Source of the DNA: an uncultured Clostridium sp.
GTDB taxonomy: Bacteria; Bacillota; Clostridia; Clostridiales; Clostridiaceae
DNA length: 59,166 bases
Reading direction: 5' to 3'
Assembly (NCBI GenBank): GCA_934755305.1
Contig: CAKVLD010000014.1
Span: forward strand, 1 to 59,166
The position numbers were made by a program, and so were the translations under genes. The notes beneath the pieces were generated by a model. The model saw only the letters and a list, made by a program, of their open reading frames with translations, had not been told where the DNA came from and made no database searches. Position 1 is the stretch's first letter. Every line of letters begins with the position of its first letter. Positions 35,548 to 44,190 of this stretch are shown piece by piece.

Positions 35548-36576
35548 TTACAGTCCTTGACCTTTTAATGCATCATTTAGCTCCTTCATAACCTGTGCCA
35601 TAATAGCTATTACTCTTGAATAATTAATTCTCCTAGGTCCTATAAGTCCTATAGTTCCAATAGGTCTGTCTCCTAAAGAATATTCTGCAGAAATAACACT
35701 ACAATTTTTAGCTTCAGGTATATAATTTTCATCGCCTATCTTTATTGTCAAGTCGCCTTTTGGGGCAATAAGTTCAACTACATAATCTTTATTGTATAAA
35801 AGGTTCAATATTTGCTTTGCATTATCTATGTCATTATACTCAGGGTAGTTAAATATATTTGTAGTTCCTTGCATGAATATATCTGAAGAATTATCTTCTT
35901 TTAAAGTATCATACAGTACTGGAACAATCGCATTAAACAAATCATCATAACCCTTAAGATCATTTTTTAAATTATTTATAACCTCAAGATTTATTTCTTG
36001 AATAGTCAAATTATCTAGTATCTTATTTATTAACTCATTAATCTTTTGTAATTCTTCTATACTTGGAATTCTTTTCACCTTAATCATATGGTTTTTTATA
36101 ACTCCACTATCAGTAACTATTACTGAAACTAAATTGTACTCATCTACTTTCATTAGTTGAACTGATTTTATATAGCTTCTCATAACAGAAGGTGTTTGAA
36201 CAACACAAGTTAAATTAGTTAATTCTGATAACAAAGTGCTAGCTTGCTTAACTATCTTATCAACTTCTAACATTGCAGAATCAATAATATATTGCTTTAT
36301 TTGAAGTTCTTCATCGGGAGTTAACATAGCTTTTTCCATTAAACTATCTACATAAAGTCGATATCCTTTACTAGATGGGATTCTTCCTGATGATGCATGA
36401 GGTTGCTCTAAGTATCCCATATCTTCTAAATCAGACATTTCATTTCTAATAGTTGCAGATCCAACTCCAAGATCGTACTTTTTTGCTATAGTTCTTGAAC
36501 CAACCGGTTCTCCTGTATTTATATAATCATTAATTATAGCCTCTAGAATTTTAATCTTTCTTCCATCAATAGCCAT
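35548..36576 (-). CDS. hrcA: Heat-inducible transcription repressor HrcA
   Basis: 342 residues. It represses its own operon by binding CIRCE. The N-terminal winged helix has DYINTGEPVGSRTIA and IRNEMSDLEDMGYLEQPHAS (about 15-60), and a GAF-like core has SGRIPSSKGYRLYVD and the C-terminal IGPRRINYSRVIAIM. SD GAGGTGAGG lies close upstream. First gene of the operon, 15 bp downstream of a perfect CIRCE element. Confidence 0.97.
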   Translation of the reverse strand: MAIDGRKIKILEAIINDYINTGEPVGSRTIAKKYDLGVGSATIRNEMSDLEDMGYLEQPHASSGRIPSSKGYRLYVDSLMEKAMLTPDEELQIKQYIIDSAMLEVDKIVKQASTLLSELTNLTCVVQTPSVMRSYIKSVQLMKVDEYNLVSVIVTDSGVIKNHMIKVKRIPSIEELQKINELINKILDNLTIQEINLEVINNLKNDLKGYDDLFNAIVPVLYDTLKEDNSSDIFMQGTTNIFNYPEYNDIDNAKQILNLLYNKDYVVELIAPKGDLTIKIGDENYIPEAKNCSVISAEYSLGDRPIGTIGLIGPRRINYSRVIAIMAQVMKELNDALKGQGL

Positions 36577-36591
36577 TCCCTCACCTCTTTG

Positions 36592-36618
36592 TTAGCACTC
36601 ATTATCATCGAGTGCTAA
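36592..36618. promoter_or_regulatory. CIRCE operator (HrcA binding site)
   Basis: TTAGCACTC-N9-GAGTGCTAA, a perfect match to the consensus inverted repeat. It lies between the promoter and the hrcA start. Confidence 0.98.
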
Positions 36619-36631
36619 TGACTATGTTATT

Positions 36632-36660
36632 AATATATTCTTTATATCTTTTTTTGTCAA
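36632..36660 (-). promoter_or_regulatory. Promoter of hrcA-grpE-dnaK-dnaJ
   Basis: TTGACA (36655-36660), 17 bp, TATATT (36632-36637) on the - strand. The transcript would begin just before CIRCE. Confidence 0.85.
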
Positions 36661-36748
36661 TTCAGAATAACTTTATATTTTTACAAATAGTACTTTTTAT
36701 ATGAAATTATCTTTAATTTACTCTCAATTACTCCTATTATCTCCTTTT

Positions 36749-37873
36749 TTATAATATCATATCACTCATGACAGAGTTGGATAATTCTATTCCTAAATCA
36801 CTCAAATATATCTTTCCACAATCTCTTTTTAATAATCCTAAATTTATATTTTTATTAATTACATTTTTGTATATTGAATCTATAGTAACCCCAAATTTTT
36901 CTTTAAATTTTTCCTCTGATATCCCTCTATTCATTCTTAATCCCATAAACATAAATTCTTCTATGTCATCTTCTCTAGTATTTTCATATTCTTCCTCAAT
37001 AACTGAATGACCACTTTTTATATTTTCTATATATTTTTTTAAAGAATCTATATTTCTCATTCTTTTCTCATCTATAAAAGAACTAGAAGATACCCCAACT
37101 CCCAAATATTCTTCGCACATCCAATAAACTTTATTATGCTCGCATTCCTTTTCTTCCTTAGAAAAGTTTGAAATTTCATATTGCTTATATCCGTATTCTT
37201 CTAGTATTTTTTTACCTTCTCGATACATATCTCTTTCCTCTTCTTCTGAAGGTAAATCTAACATATCCTTTTCATATAAATTATAAAAAGCTGTTCCTTC
37301 CTCTATAATTAAACTATAATTTGAAATATGTTCTGGATTTAATTCAATAACTTCTTTCAAACCTCTTTTGAATTCCTCTACACTTTGTTTCGGCAATCCA
37401 AACATCATATCCACATTAATGTTCTTAAATCCTAAACTTCTAGCCAAAAAATAATTTTCTTTAAAACTTTCAAAAGTATGAATTCTACCTATAGATTTTA
37501 GTAAATCATTGTTTGTAGTTTGAAGTCCAAAACTCAATCTATTAATTCCTCCAAGTTTTATAACTTCAAACTTTTCTTTACTTACAGTACCAGGATTACA
37601 TTCCATTGTCTTTTCTGCATTATTTGAAAAATTTAATTCTTTTATTGTATTCATAAGCTTATTTAATGAACTTATATCTAAATAAGATGGTGTTCCTCCA
37701 CCAATAAACAAAGTTTTTATTTTGTAATTTTTACATTTATTTTTAATTTCTAAACATAACGCTTCTACATAACTCTCCATTAAATTCTCTCTACAAGCAT
37801 ATGATGGAAAGTCGCAATAAAAGCACTTTTGTTTACAAAATGGTATATGAATATATAAAGCTATCTCTTTCAC
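36749..37873 (-). CDS. hemW: HemW, radical SAM heme chaperone (coproporphyrinogen oxidase-like)
   Basis: 374 residues. The N-terminal radical SAM motif CKQKCFYC (about 13-20) has the C-x3-C-x2-C cluster ligands, followed by FIGGGTPSYL, ECNPGTV, RLSFGLQT and NVDMMFGLP. A HemN C-terminal domain follows. Short proteins of this family insert or carry heme rather than oxidise coproporphyrinogen, although they are often named hemN. The start is GTG with AGGAG 8 nt upstream. It lies between lepA and hrcA, a conserved Firmicute position. Confidence 0.92.
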   Translation of the reverse strand: MKEIALYIHIPFCKQKCFYCDFPSYACRENLMESYVEALCLEIKNKCKNYKIKTLFIGGGTPSYLDISSLNKLMNTIKELNFSNNAEKTMECNPGTVSKEKFEVIKLGGINRLSFGLQTTNNDLLKSIGRIHTFESFKENYFLARSLGFKNINVDMMFGLPKQSVEEFKRGLKEVIELNPEHISNYSLIIEEGTAFYNLYEKDMLDLPSEEEERDMYREGKKILEEYGYKQYEISNFSKEEKECEHNKVYWMCEEYLGVGVSSSSFIDEKRMRNIDSLKKYIENIKSGHSVIEEEYENTREDDIEEFMFMGLRMNRGISEEKFKEKFGVTIDSIYKNVINKNINLGLLKRDCGKIYLSDLGIELSNSVMSDMIL

Positions 37874-37901
37874 CTTTCAGTCTCCTTTTTTTAATTTTTA
37901 C

Positions 37902-37930
37902 TTATAAAAAAGTGGCTTCGCCACGCTTTT
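37902..37930 (-). terminator. Terminator-like hairpin upstream of hemW
   Basis: - strand AAAAGCGTGGC, GAA, GCCACTTTT followed by more T. It does not belong to lepA, which has its own terminator at 38187-38218, so it may end an unannotated transcript from 37931-38186 or attenuate hemW. Confidence 0.6.
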
Positions 37931-38186
37931 CTTAACTAAATTACATCTTAATTTTATAAAAGCATTTTTAGTATATTTAATCTTAACTGAAGTCACTTTT
38001 TTGGGCCAAACAGCAGTGTTCTTAAAGCTTAAATCTTCCTTTTTATCATATATTTTTTATTTAAGTTTTAAGGTTCTGTTGTGGCACTATATTTTTATTT
38101 TTTAACGTATTTGACAACTTACATATCAGAAAGCTAGTAATAATCAGTGCTCACTCTCAAAAAAGTTTTAAAATTTCTTATACGTT
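37931..38186 (-). other. Non-coding gap between two terminators; candidate small RNA
   Basis: Between the lepA terminator and the hairpin at 37902-37930 there is no open frame with an SD. It holds a 13-bp inverted repeat, TTTTTTAACGTAT (38098-38110) and ATACGTTAAAAAA (38180-38192), separated by 69 nt. There is also a weak - strand promoter-like pair, TTGTCA then AATATA, near 38110-38085. A transcript of roughly 180 nt ending at 37902 would fit. The inverted repeat could also be a degenerate mobile element; no target duplication is visible. Confidence 0.35.
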
Positions 38187-38218
38187 AAAAAAGAAGAGAG
38201 ATTTTTCCCCCTTCTTCT
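38187..38218 (-). terminator. Terminator after lepA
   Basis: - strand AAGAAGGGGG pairs with CTCTCTTCTT (two G-U pairs), followed by six T. Confidence 0.82.
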
Positions 38219-38263
38219 AAAAATGTAGATAATGATAAATTAATTATTTTTAATATCTGATTA

Positions 38264-40072
38264 TTAATCAACTTTAAGAACAGCCATGAATGCTTCTTGT
38301 GGTACTTCAACAGAACCCACTTGTCTCATTCTCTTCTTTCCTTCTTTTTGTTTCTCTAATAATTTCTTCTTTCTTGAAATATCCCCACCATAACATTTAG
38401 CAAGAACGTCTTTTCTCATAGCCTTAACTGTTTCTCTAGCTATTACCTTAGAACCTACAGCTGCTTGTATTGGTACTTCGAACATTTGTCTTGGAATAAT
38501 TTCTTTTAACTTTTCTGCTATAGCTCTACCTTTGCTATATGCTCTTTCTTTTGGAACTATCATTGATAAAGCATCAACAATATCCCCATTTAAAAGAATA
38601 TCAAGCTTAACTAATTCTGTTCTTTCATATCCCTTGAATTCATAATCTAGAGAAGCATATCCTCTAGTTCTTGACTTTAATGTATCAAAGAAATCATATA
38701 CTATTTCGTTTAATGGTATATCATAAGTTATAACAGCTCTAGTTTCTTCCATGTATTGCATGTCAAGATATGTTCCTCTTCTTTCTTGACATAACTCCAT
38801 TACTGCACCTACATAATCTGTTGGTGTTATAACAGAAGCTTTAACTACAGGTTCTTCCATAAACTCAATTTCTGTAGCTGCTGGAAGATTAGTTGGATTA
38901 GTAAGATCAAATTTTTGACCATCTGTCTTTGTAACTTTATAAATAACTGATGGAGCTGTTGTAATAATATCAAGATTAAATTCCCTCTCTATTCTTTCTT
39001 GGATAATTTCCATATGTAATAATCCAAGGAATCCACATCTAAAACCAAACCCTAAAGCTATTGAAGTTTCTGGCTCGAAATTTAAAGCAGCATCATTTAT
39101 TTGAAGTTTCTCCAACGCTTCTTTCAATTCATCATATTTAGCACCATCTACTGGGTATATACCTGAATAAACCATCGGTACTGCTGGTTTATATCCTGGT
39201 AGCGGCTCATCAGTTGGCCTGTTTGCTTCTGTAATAGTATCACCAACTCTAGCATCTCTAACATTTTTAATAGAGCCAGTTATATATCCAACATCTCCTG
39301 CACTTAATTCTTTTATAGGCATTAACTTAGGAGTAAATACCCCAACTTCAACTACTTCATAAACCTTATCAGTAGCCATTAGCTTGATTTTTGTACCAGC
39401 TTTAACTTTACCATCTTTGATTCTTACATGACATACAACTCCTCTGTAACTATCATAATAAGAGTCAAATATTAAAGCTTTAAGTGGAGCTTCTTCATCC
39501 CCTTCTGGTGCTGGTAGTCTTTCAACTATAGTTTCTAATACATCTGGTATATTAAGACCAGTTTTAGCAGAAATCATAGGCGCACTTTCTGCTTCAATAC
39601 CTATAACATCTTCAATTTCTCTTTTAACCTCATCTGCTCTTTGTGAAGGCAAATCTACCTTATTTATAACTGGAGCAATTTCAAGATCATTATCTAAAGC
39701 CAAATAAGTATTTGCTAAAGTTTGAGCTTGAATACCTTGAGTAGCATCTACTACTAGTATTGCTCCTTCACAAGCTGCTAAACTTCTAGATACTTCGTAA
39801 GTAAAATCTACATGTCCTGGAGTATCTATAAGATTTAAGATGTATTCTTGACCATCTTCTTCTCTCTTATAGATAAGTCTTGCTGCTTGAGACTTTATAG
39901 TTATTCCTCTTTCTCTTTCAAGTTCCATATTATCTAAAACTTGAGCTTCCATTTCTCTTTGTGTTAAAGTACCAGTCGCTTCTAAAAGTCTATCCGCTAA
40001 AGTAGACTTTCCATGATCAATGTGAGCAACTATAGAAAAGTTTCTTATGTATTTCTTTCTATCATTATTCAT
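38264..40072 (-). CDS. lepA: Elongation factor 4 (LepA)
   Basis: 602 residues. Ribosome-associated GTPase that can back-translocate ribosomes and helps 30S assembly. G-motifs are AHIDHGKST (about 16-24), RERGITIKS, DTPGHVDF and NKVDLPS. The C-terminal domain has the LepA signature, including PRQMFEVPIQAAVGSKVIAR and GDISRKKKLLEKQKEGKKRM. The ATG at 40072 fits the family length (MNNDRKKYIRNFSIVAHIDH). Its SD is 34 nt upstream with a hairpin between (see 40081-40114). An in-frame GTG 12 codons earlier has no room for an SD. Confidence 0.96.
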   Translation of the reverse strand: MNNDRKKYIRNFSIVAHIDHGKSTLADRLLEATGTLTQREMEAQVLDNMELERERGITIKSQAARLIYKREEDGQEYILNLIDTPGHVDFTYEVSRSLAACEGAILVVDATQGIQAQTLANTYLALDNDLEIAPVINKVDLPSQRADEVKREIEDVIGIEAESAPMISAKTGLNIPDVLETIVERLPAPEGDEEAPLKALIFDSYYDSYRGVVCHVRIKDGKVKAGTKIKLMATDKVYEVVEVGVFTPKLMPIKELSAGDVGYITGSIKNVRDARVGDTITEANRPTDEPLPGYKPAVPMVYSGIYPVDGAKYDELKEALEKLQINDAALNFEPETSIALGFGFRCGFLGLLHMEIIQERIEREFNLDIITTAPSVIYKVTKTDGQKFDLTNPTNLPAATEIEFMEEPVVKASVITPTDYVGAVMELCQERRGTYLDMQYMEETRAVITYDIPLNEIVYDFFDTLKSRTRGYASLDYEFKGYERTELVKLDILLNGDIVDALSMIVPKERAYSKGRAIAEKLKEIIPRQMFEVPIQAAVGSKVIARETVKAMRKDVLAKCYGGDISRKKKLLEKQKEGKKRMRQVGSVEVPQEAFMAVLKVD

Positions 40073-40080
40073 ATATTAAA

Positions 40081-40114
40081 ACCGTCTATATCTTTAGACA
40101 GGTATTTCACCCCC
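40081..40114 (-). promoter_or_regulatory. lepA leader: distant SD and intervening hairpin
   Basis: The SD GGGGGTGA is at 40107-40114, 34 nt from the ATG. Between them, 40081-40103 folds into an 8-bp hairpin (ACC/GGT and GTCTA/TAGAC, one bulged U, 6-nt loop). Removing the 23-nt hairpin leaves an 11-nt spacing. Confidence 0.5.
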
Positions 40115-40133
40115 ATTATACTAAATCAGCTAA

Positions 40134-40164
40134 ATTATATCATATAACACTTACCTACTGTCAA
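40134..40164 (-). promoter_or_regulatory. Promoter of lepA
   Basis: TTGACA (40159-40164), 19-bp spacer, TATAAT (40134-40139) on the - strand. The spacer is longer than optimal; a second TATAAT at 40115-40120 has no good -35. Confidence 0.55.
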
Positions 40165-40199
40165 TACAAACAAAGCCCTATATCATATTCTATTAATCC

Positions 40200-40538
40200 T
40201 TAACTTACTTCATCTAGAAAATCTTCAAAACAATTTTCTACTATTTCTATCACTTCACCTGCTTTTTCTATAATAGCAGATTCTTCTTTAATTTTAAAAT
40301 TTTTATCTCCAATCCTTACTAATATATTATTTTTTTCATCATAATAAATTTTAATGCTAGCGTTATCAGTAATAAATTCTGAAAAATCCTTTCCTAATTC
40401 ATTTTTTACTTTTTCATAATTTTCTTTTGTATTTCCTAAAGGAGACAAGGCTTTTGTATTTAATAAATTAACCTTTATCAAACCTATTATAGCCATTATT
40501 AAACAAAGCAATACAAATAATACTCTAATCTTTTTCAA
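40200..40538 (-). CDS. Small secreted or membrane-anchored clostridial protein, function unknown
   Basis: 112 residues from the TTG at 40536-40538. The start gives a basic N-terminus (KKIRV) and one hydrophobic segment (LFVLLCLIMAIIGLIKV), then a soluble domain with KIYYDEKNNILVRIGDKNF and an acidic C-terminus. The SD GGGGGTG lies inside the terminator-like hairpin at 40537-40580 and the start codon overlaps its U-tract. An ATG eight codons upstream (40562) sits in the hairpin loop with only a weak SD. The position between spoIIP and lepA suggests a sporulation-linked gene; no family is recognised. Confidence 0.72.
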   Translation of the reverse strand: MKKIRVLFVLLCLIMAIIGLIKVNLLNTKALSPLGNTKENYEKVKNELGKDFSEFITDNASIKIYYDEKNNILVRIGDKNFKIKEESAIIEKAGEVIEIVENCFEDFLDEVS

Positions 40539-40580
40539 AAAAGCACCCCCAAGGTATTTCATATACCTTTAAGGATGCTC
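40537..40580 (-). terminator. Terminator-like hairpin after spoIIP that contains the next gene's SD
   Basis: - strand arms AGCATCCTT-A-AAGGTAT and ATACCTTGGGGGTGCT pair over about 16 bp with one bulged A and three G-U pairs, followed by TTTTTT (40537-40542). The 3' arm is the SD of the gene starting at 40538. It could act as a terminator, as an SD-sequestering switch, or both. Confidence 0.7.
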
Positions 40581-40601
40581 ATTTTGTATATTTTTTATTC
40601 A

Positions 40602-41684
40602 TTATTTTCTATTAATATGTTCTGCTATTAACCTTGCTATATATCTTCCTGAAGTTTGCGCTTCTGCAGAAGTATTTATATTAGCTCCACACTCTATTAA
40701 CATACTTCCATCACTTAAGTTTTCATTAAATGCATTCATCCCTCTATTATAAGTATATATTTTCTTAACTAACCCTGGAAATAAAGCATTGGACTTATTT
40801 AATAACTCCTCTGCCAAAGCTTGATTTTTAGCAAATCTAGAACTATTTCTTGTAGTTACAAACATTAATGTAGCCACATTCTCACCATTTATATTTGCTG
40901 TAACACTAGCTTTATTCTCTACAGAATCTCTATGAAGATCTATTATCATTTTAAAATCACCATATTTTTTCAAATAAGCATTAACTGTCTCATTTGATCT
41001 CTTATAACTATCATTATAGGATACACTATGATTTGTTTTATCATGTATAACTGATATCCCATAGTTATTTTCCAATTCTTCTTCTATAACATTACCTACT
41101 CCAACAACACTATACCTTTCATCTAAAGTATCTCCCGCTGCTTCTGCATAATTTTCTGTAGTATGAGTATGATATATCAAAACTTCTACCTTAGAAGGAT
41201 CTAAAACCTTCTTAAGAGAAGGATCATAAGCCCCTGATGTTACATTTCCTTTTTCTACTCTTTGTATTAAATCATCAGTCAAATTAAAAGCACTTATATC
41301 TATAGTAGAGGAAGTAACTTCTTTATTTCCATATTCTGAAGTACTATTAAATTCTATCCCATTCAGCAGATTAGGATTATATAAAGCCACTTCATTAGAT
41401 ATAAGTTTTAACTTATTTATATTATTTAATCCAGCTGCTTCTATAAAAACATTTTTTAAAGAAAGCTTATTTTCTGCATAAGCTCCTTCATTATAAATCT
41501 GGTTTTCAACTAAGGGCATACCTAAATTTAATAATTGTACATACACAAAGCCTCCCCTTTCTTTATTAGTTTTTAAAATACCAATAACCCTTATCGAAAA
41601 GAAAATAATAATTAGAAACAAAATAATCATTATATAGTTAATCTTTGGTCTAACACTTCTTCTTCCTAAAGCTTCTCCATACAC
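40602..41684 (-). CDS. spoIIP: Stage II sporulation protein P
   Basis: 360 residues. Peptidoglycan amidase/endopeptidase that with SpoIID and SpoIIM removes septal wall during engulfment. After a short cytoplasmic part there is one membrane helix (about 15-35). The catalytic domain has VLIYHTHTTENY, a second metal His in IIDLHRDSV, and the conserved C-terminal GSMLIECGANINTSAEA. Start chosen at GTG 41682-41684 (GGGAGG at 7 nt); a GTG five codons earlier lies within the SD. It follows gpr by 125 bp, the standard gpr-spoIIP order, and should be SigE-dependent. Confidence 0.94.
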   Translation of the reverse strand: MYGEALGRRSVRPKINYIMIILFLIIIFFSIRVIGILKTNKERGGFVYVQLLNLGMPLVENQIYNEGAYAENKLSLKNVFIEAAGLNNINKLKLISNEVALYNPNLLNGIEFNSTSEYGNKEVTSSTIDISAFNLTDDLIQRVEKGNVTSGAYDPSLKKVLDPSKVEVLIYHTHTTENYAEAAGDTLDERYSVVGVGNVIEEELENNYGISVIHDKTNHSVSYNDSYKRSNETVNAYLKKYGDFKMIIDLHRDSVENKASVTANINGENVATLMFVTTRNSSRFAKNQALAEELLNKSNALFPGLVKKIYTYNRGMNAFNENLSDGSMLIECGANINTSAEAQTSGRYIARLIAEHINRK

Positions 41685-41809
41685 AAAACTACCTCCCACT
41701 TATTAAGTTATATCCCCTATATAAGTATTTACATTACATTATATTCTTTATTATTGTTATTATTACATAACAATAATATCTATAATTTCAAATAGCCTTC
41801 TATACTTAA

Positions 41810-42784
41810 TTAATTCAAAAACTTATTTATATCTTCCATAGTCATATTAGGTTGAAGTCCTATATTTATTCCATTTGCAATAATCTTAGATAATGAATCT
41901 ATCATAAGATCTACTTCTTTAGGAGTAACTACTAAATCCCCTACATAAGGATTTAACACTTCTCTAATCAACTTACTCTTTTCCTCTTTATTAACTTTCC
42001 TTAACATATTATAAAAATCTTTTCCTTCTTCTGACTGATTTATTAAATCATCTAAAACTAAATCTATAGTATCATTGGCAATTGTAGCTGCATCAACTAC
42101 AGTAGGTACACCTATTGCTATTACCTTTACCCCTAAAGATTCTTCATTTATCCTCATTCTATTATTACCAACACCTGCTCCTGGCGAGATTCCTGTATCA
42201 CTAATTTGAATAGTCCTATTTACTCTGTCTATTTTTCTAGAAGCTAAAGCATCTATGCATACAACTACATCTGGTTTTATTTTTTCAACTAACCCTTTAA
42301 TTATTTCCCCAGTTTCTACCCCAGTAACTCCTAAAACTCCTGGAGCAATAGCTGCTACTTTATAAACACTATCATCAATTACATCTGGCATAACATCCTT
42401 TAAATGTCTTGTAACCATTATTCCTTCTGTTACTTTTGGACCTAAAGCATCAGGAGTAACCTTCCAATTTCCAAGACCTACCACCAAGGCTAACATATCA
42501 TCTTTCATATTAATAAGACGTTTTAAAGTTCTGCCTAAGGCTTTTGATACATCATCCATAAGTCCACCATCATAAGCTGTGAACTCCGGAATATCCAATG
42601 TAATATACGTACCAACAGGTTTTCCCATTTTTTTCGCTCCATCTTCATTCAAAATATTAACCTTTGTTATTTTTGTCCCTTCATCTTCCAATTCTTCTAC
42701 AGAAACTCCAGCAATTTCACTATTATTATCTTCTGTATACATTTCTTTAGCTTCAACAGCCAGATCTGTTCTTACATTTATCAT
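41810..42784 (-). CDS. gpr: Germination protease Gpr
   Basis: 324 residues. It degrades small acid-soluble spore proteins at germination. Made as a zymogen: the N-terminus (MINVRTDLAVEAKEMYTEDN) resembles the region removed on activation. Conserved core segments are VVGLGNWKVTPDALGPK, APGVLGVTGVETGEI, CIDALASRKIDRVN, QISDTGISPGAGVGNNR and IAIGVPTVVDAATI. SD AGAGGTG precedes the ATG. It is divergent from rpsT, its usual neighbour. Confidence 0.95.
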   Translation of the reverse strand: MINVRTDLAVEAKEMYTEDNNSEIAGVSVEELEDEGTKITKVNILNEDGAKKMGKPVGTYITLDIPEFTAYDGGLMDDVSKALGRTLKRLINMKDDMLALVVGLGNWKVTPDALGPKVTEGIMVTRHLKDVMPDVIDDSVYKVAAIAPGVLGVTGVETGEIIKGLVEKIKPDVVVCIDALASRKIDRVNRTIQISDTGISPGAGVGNNRMRINEESLGVKVIAIGVPTVVDAATIANDTIDLVLDDLINQSEEGKDFYNMLRKVNKEEKSKLIREVLNPYVGDLVVTPKEVDLMIDSLSKIIANGINIGLQPNMTMEDINKFLN

Positions 42785-42845
42785 ATTGGCACCTCTCTTC
42801 TAACACTTGTATTTTTAATTTTTCCGTTTTACATAAATTTAATAC

Positions 42846-42874
42846 TTGAATAATATATATTTCAATGCTATAAT
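42846..42874 (+). promoter_or_regulatory. Promoter of rpsT
   Basis: TTGAAT (42846-42851), 17 bp, TATAAT (42869-42874) with TGC before it (extended -10). The leader to the ATG is about 75 nt, and the segment CCCTATT...AGAGGGGG (42927-42946) could hide the SD, as in ribosomal protein autoregulation. Confidence 0.8.
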
Positions 42875-42957
42875 ATGGTTTGTTGAATATGACTCGTACG
42901 CAGATTTCCCCAAAAACTGCAAGAGGCCCTATTAAAATTAGAGGGGGTGAATTAAGA

Positions 42958-43221
42958 ATGGCAAATATCAAATCAGCAAAGAAAAGAATATTAGTTACTG
43001 AAAAGAAGACTGCTAGAAATAGAATGGTTAAGTCTGCTTTAAAGACTGCTATAAAGAAATTCGAAGCTGCAGTTTCAGCTAACAACGCTGAAGAAGCAAA
43101 AGAATTATTCTCAAAAGCTACTAAAGCTTTAGATATGGCTGCTCAAAAAGGAGTAGTACATAAGAATATGGCTGCTAGAAAGAAGTCAAGATTAGCTGCA
43201 AAGTTAAACGCTATGGCTTAA
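42958..43221 (+). CDS. rpsT: 30S ribosomal protein S20
   Basis: 87 residues: MANIKSAKKRILVTEKKTAR at the start and a basic all-helical body ending KKSRLAAKLNAMA, typical of S20, which binds 16S rRNA early in 30S assembly. The ATG at 42958 has SD GAGGGGGTGA about 7 nt upstream; a longer frame starting 26 codons earlier is only leader. Own promoter and terminator make it a single-gene unit. Confidence 0.97.
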   Translation: MANIKSAKKRILVTEKKTARNRMVKSALKTAIKKFEAAVSANNAEEAKELFSKATKALDMAAQKGVVHKNMAARKKSRLAAKLNAMA

Positions 43222-43229
43222 TTGTATAA

Positions 43230-43253
43230 AACCGACCTAGATCTAGGTCGGTT
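43230..43253 (+). terminator. Terminator after rpsT
   Basis: A perfect palindrome with arms AACCGACCTA and TAGGTCGGTT and GATC at the centre, followed by a T-rich stretch. Confidence 0.85.
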
Positions 43254-43275
43254 GTTTACTTTTTATAAGCTTTTT

Positions 43276-44052
43276 TTAAAAATCAAAGATTATTTGAGTC
43301 TTATCACCAATCTTTTTAAAACCCAATCTTTCATATACTCTTTTAGCCTCACTAAATCTTTCAGTAATTACATAAAGATACTCAACATTATTTTTCTTAC
43401 ATTGTTTTAACATATACTTTAAAGTAAATGTTCCAATTCCTTTTCCTCTATATTCTTTAAGTATTCCTATATCCTCAAGTTTTGCTACATTTTTATTAAT
43501 TAATAATTCACAAGACCCCACTGGAATAGTATCTTTATATATTAAAAAAGCTTTTAAATCATTAGACTTATCTTTATACACTTCTACCTTTCTTAATATC
43601 TTAGCTCTTGCATATCTGTTTCCTAATGCGCTTTCATTATCCTTTATGCTTATATTAATTAAACTTTCATACTCTTTATCTGTTATAACTTCTTTAATCT
43701 CTATAGTTTCATCTAACTCTATGTCAAAAAATTCTTTTGTGTTTATAACCATATAATCAAAATTATCTACTCTAGAAGGCTTCAAATTGAACTTTCTTAA
43801 TTCACCTCTATCAATGTTTTTATTAACTTCAAAATTCAAAAACCTTCTCTTTTTTCTTTTACTAACTTTAATTTCCTCTATTAAAAACTCTAAAATTTCT
43901 TCAAACTCAAATTCCTTTTGAAATATAGTTAAATTGCTAGCATATATGTTTCTAAAATTATTATCCCAAAACTTAATCAAGTTTTTATATTTTTTCTTTT
44001 CTGAATAACATTCAACATATTTAAGTTCTGTATCTTTTAATAAATTAATCAT
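43276..44052 (-). CDS. GNAT family N-acetyltransferase with extra N-terminal domain
   Basis: 258 residues. The C-terminal part (about 130-258) is a GNAT fold: LEDIGILKEYRGKGIGTFTL is the acetyl-CoA-binding motif A with RGKGIG, followed by YVITERFSEAKRVYERLGF. The N-terminal half (about 1-125) is charged and carries no recognised motif, though it could be a degenerate GNAT repeat. Substrate unknown. SD GGCGGAA lies before the ATG. Convergent with rpsT and divergent from the 40-residue gene at 44191. Confidence 0.78.
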   Translation of the reverse strand: MINLLKDTELKYVECYSEKKKYKNLIKFWDNNFRNIYASNLTIFQKEFEFEEILEFLIEEIKVSKRKKRRFLNFEVNKNIDRGELRKFNLKPSRVDNFDYMVINTKEFFDIELDETIEIKEVITDKEYESLINISIKDNESALGNRYARAKILRKVEVYKDKSNDLKAFLIYKDTIPVGSCELLINKNVAKLEDIGILKEYRGKGIGTFTLKYMLKQCKKNNVEYLYVITERFSEAKRVYERLGFKKIGDKTQIIFDF

Positions 44053-44190
44053 TTGCTATATTCCGCCTTTTAAATAATATACTATGATATTATCACAAAT
44101 TTTATTTATATATCAATTTTAATATTCAATGTATATATTCATATAAACTAGTAATACTATTAATAATATTTTATGTTAGGAGCCTGATTT

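Noticed and set aside
38098..38192. Inverted repeat as a miniature transposable element (MITE)
   Set aside because: The terminal repeats are 13 bp and AT-rich, no target-site duplication is visible, and no second copy was noticed in the window. Kept only as part of the small RNA candidate.
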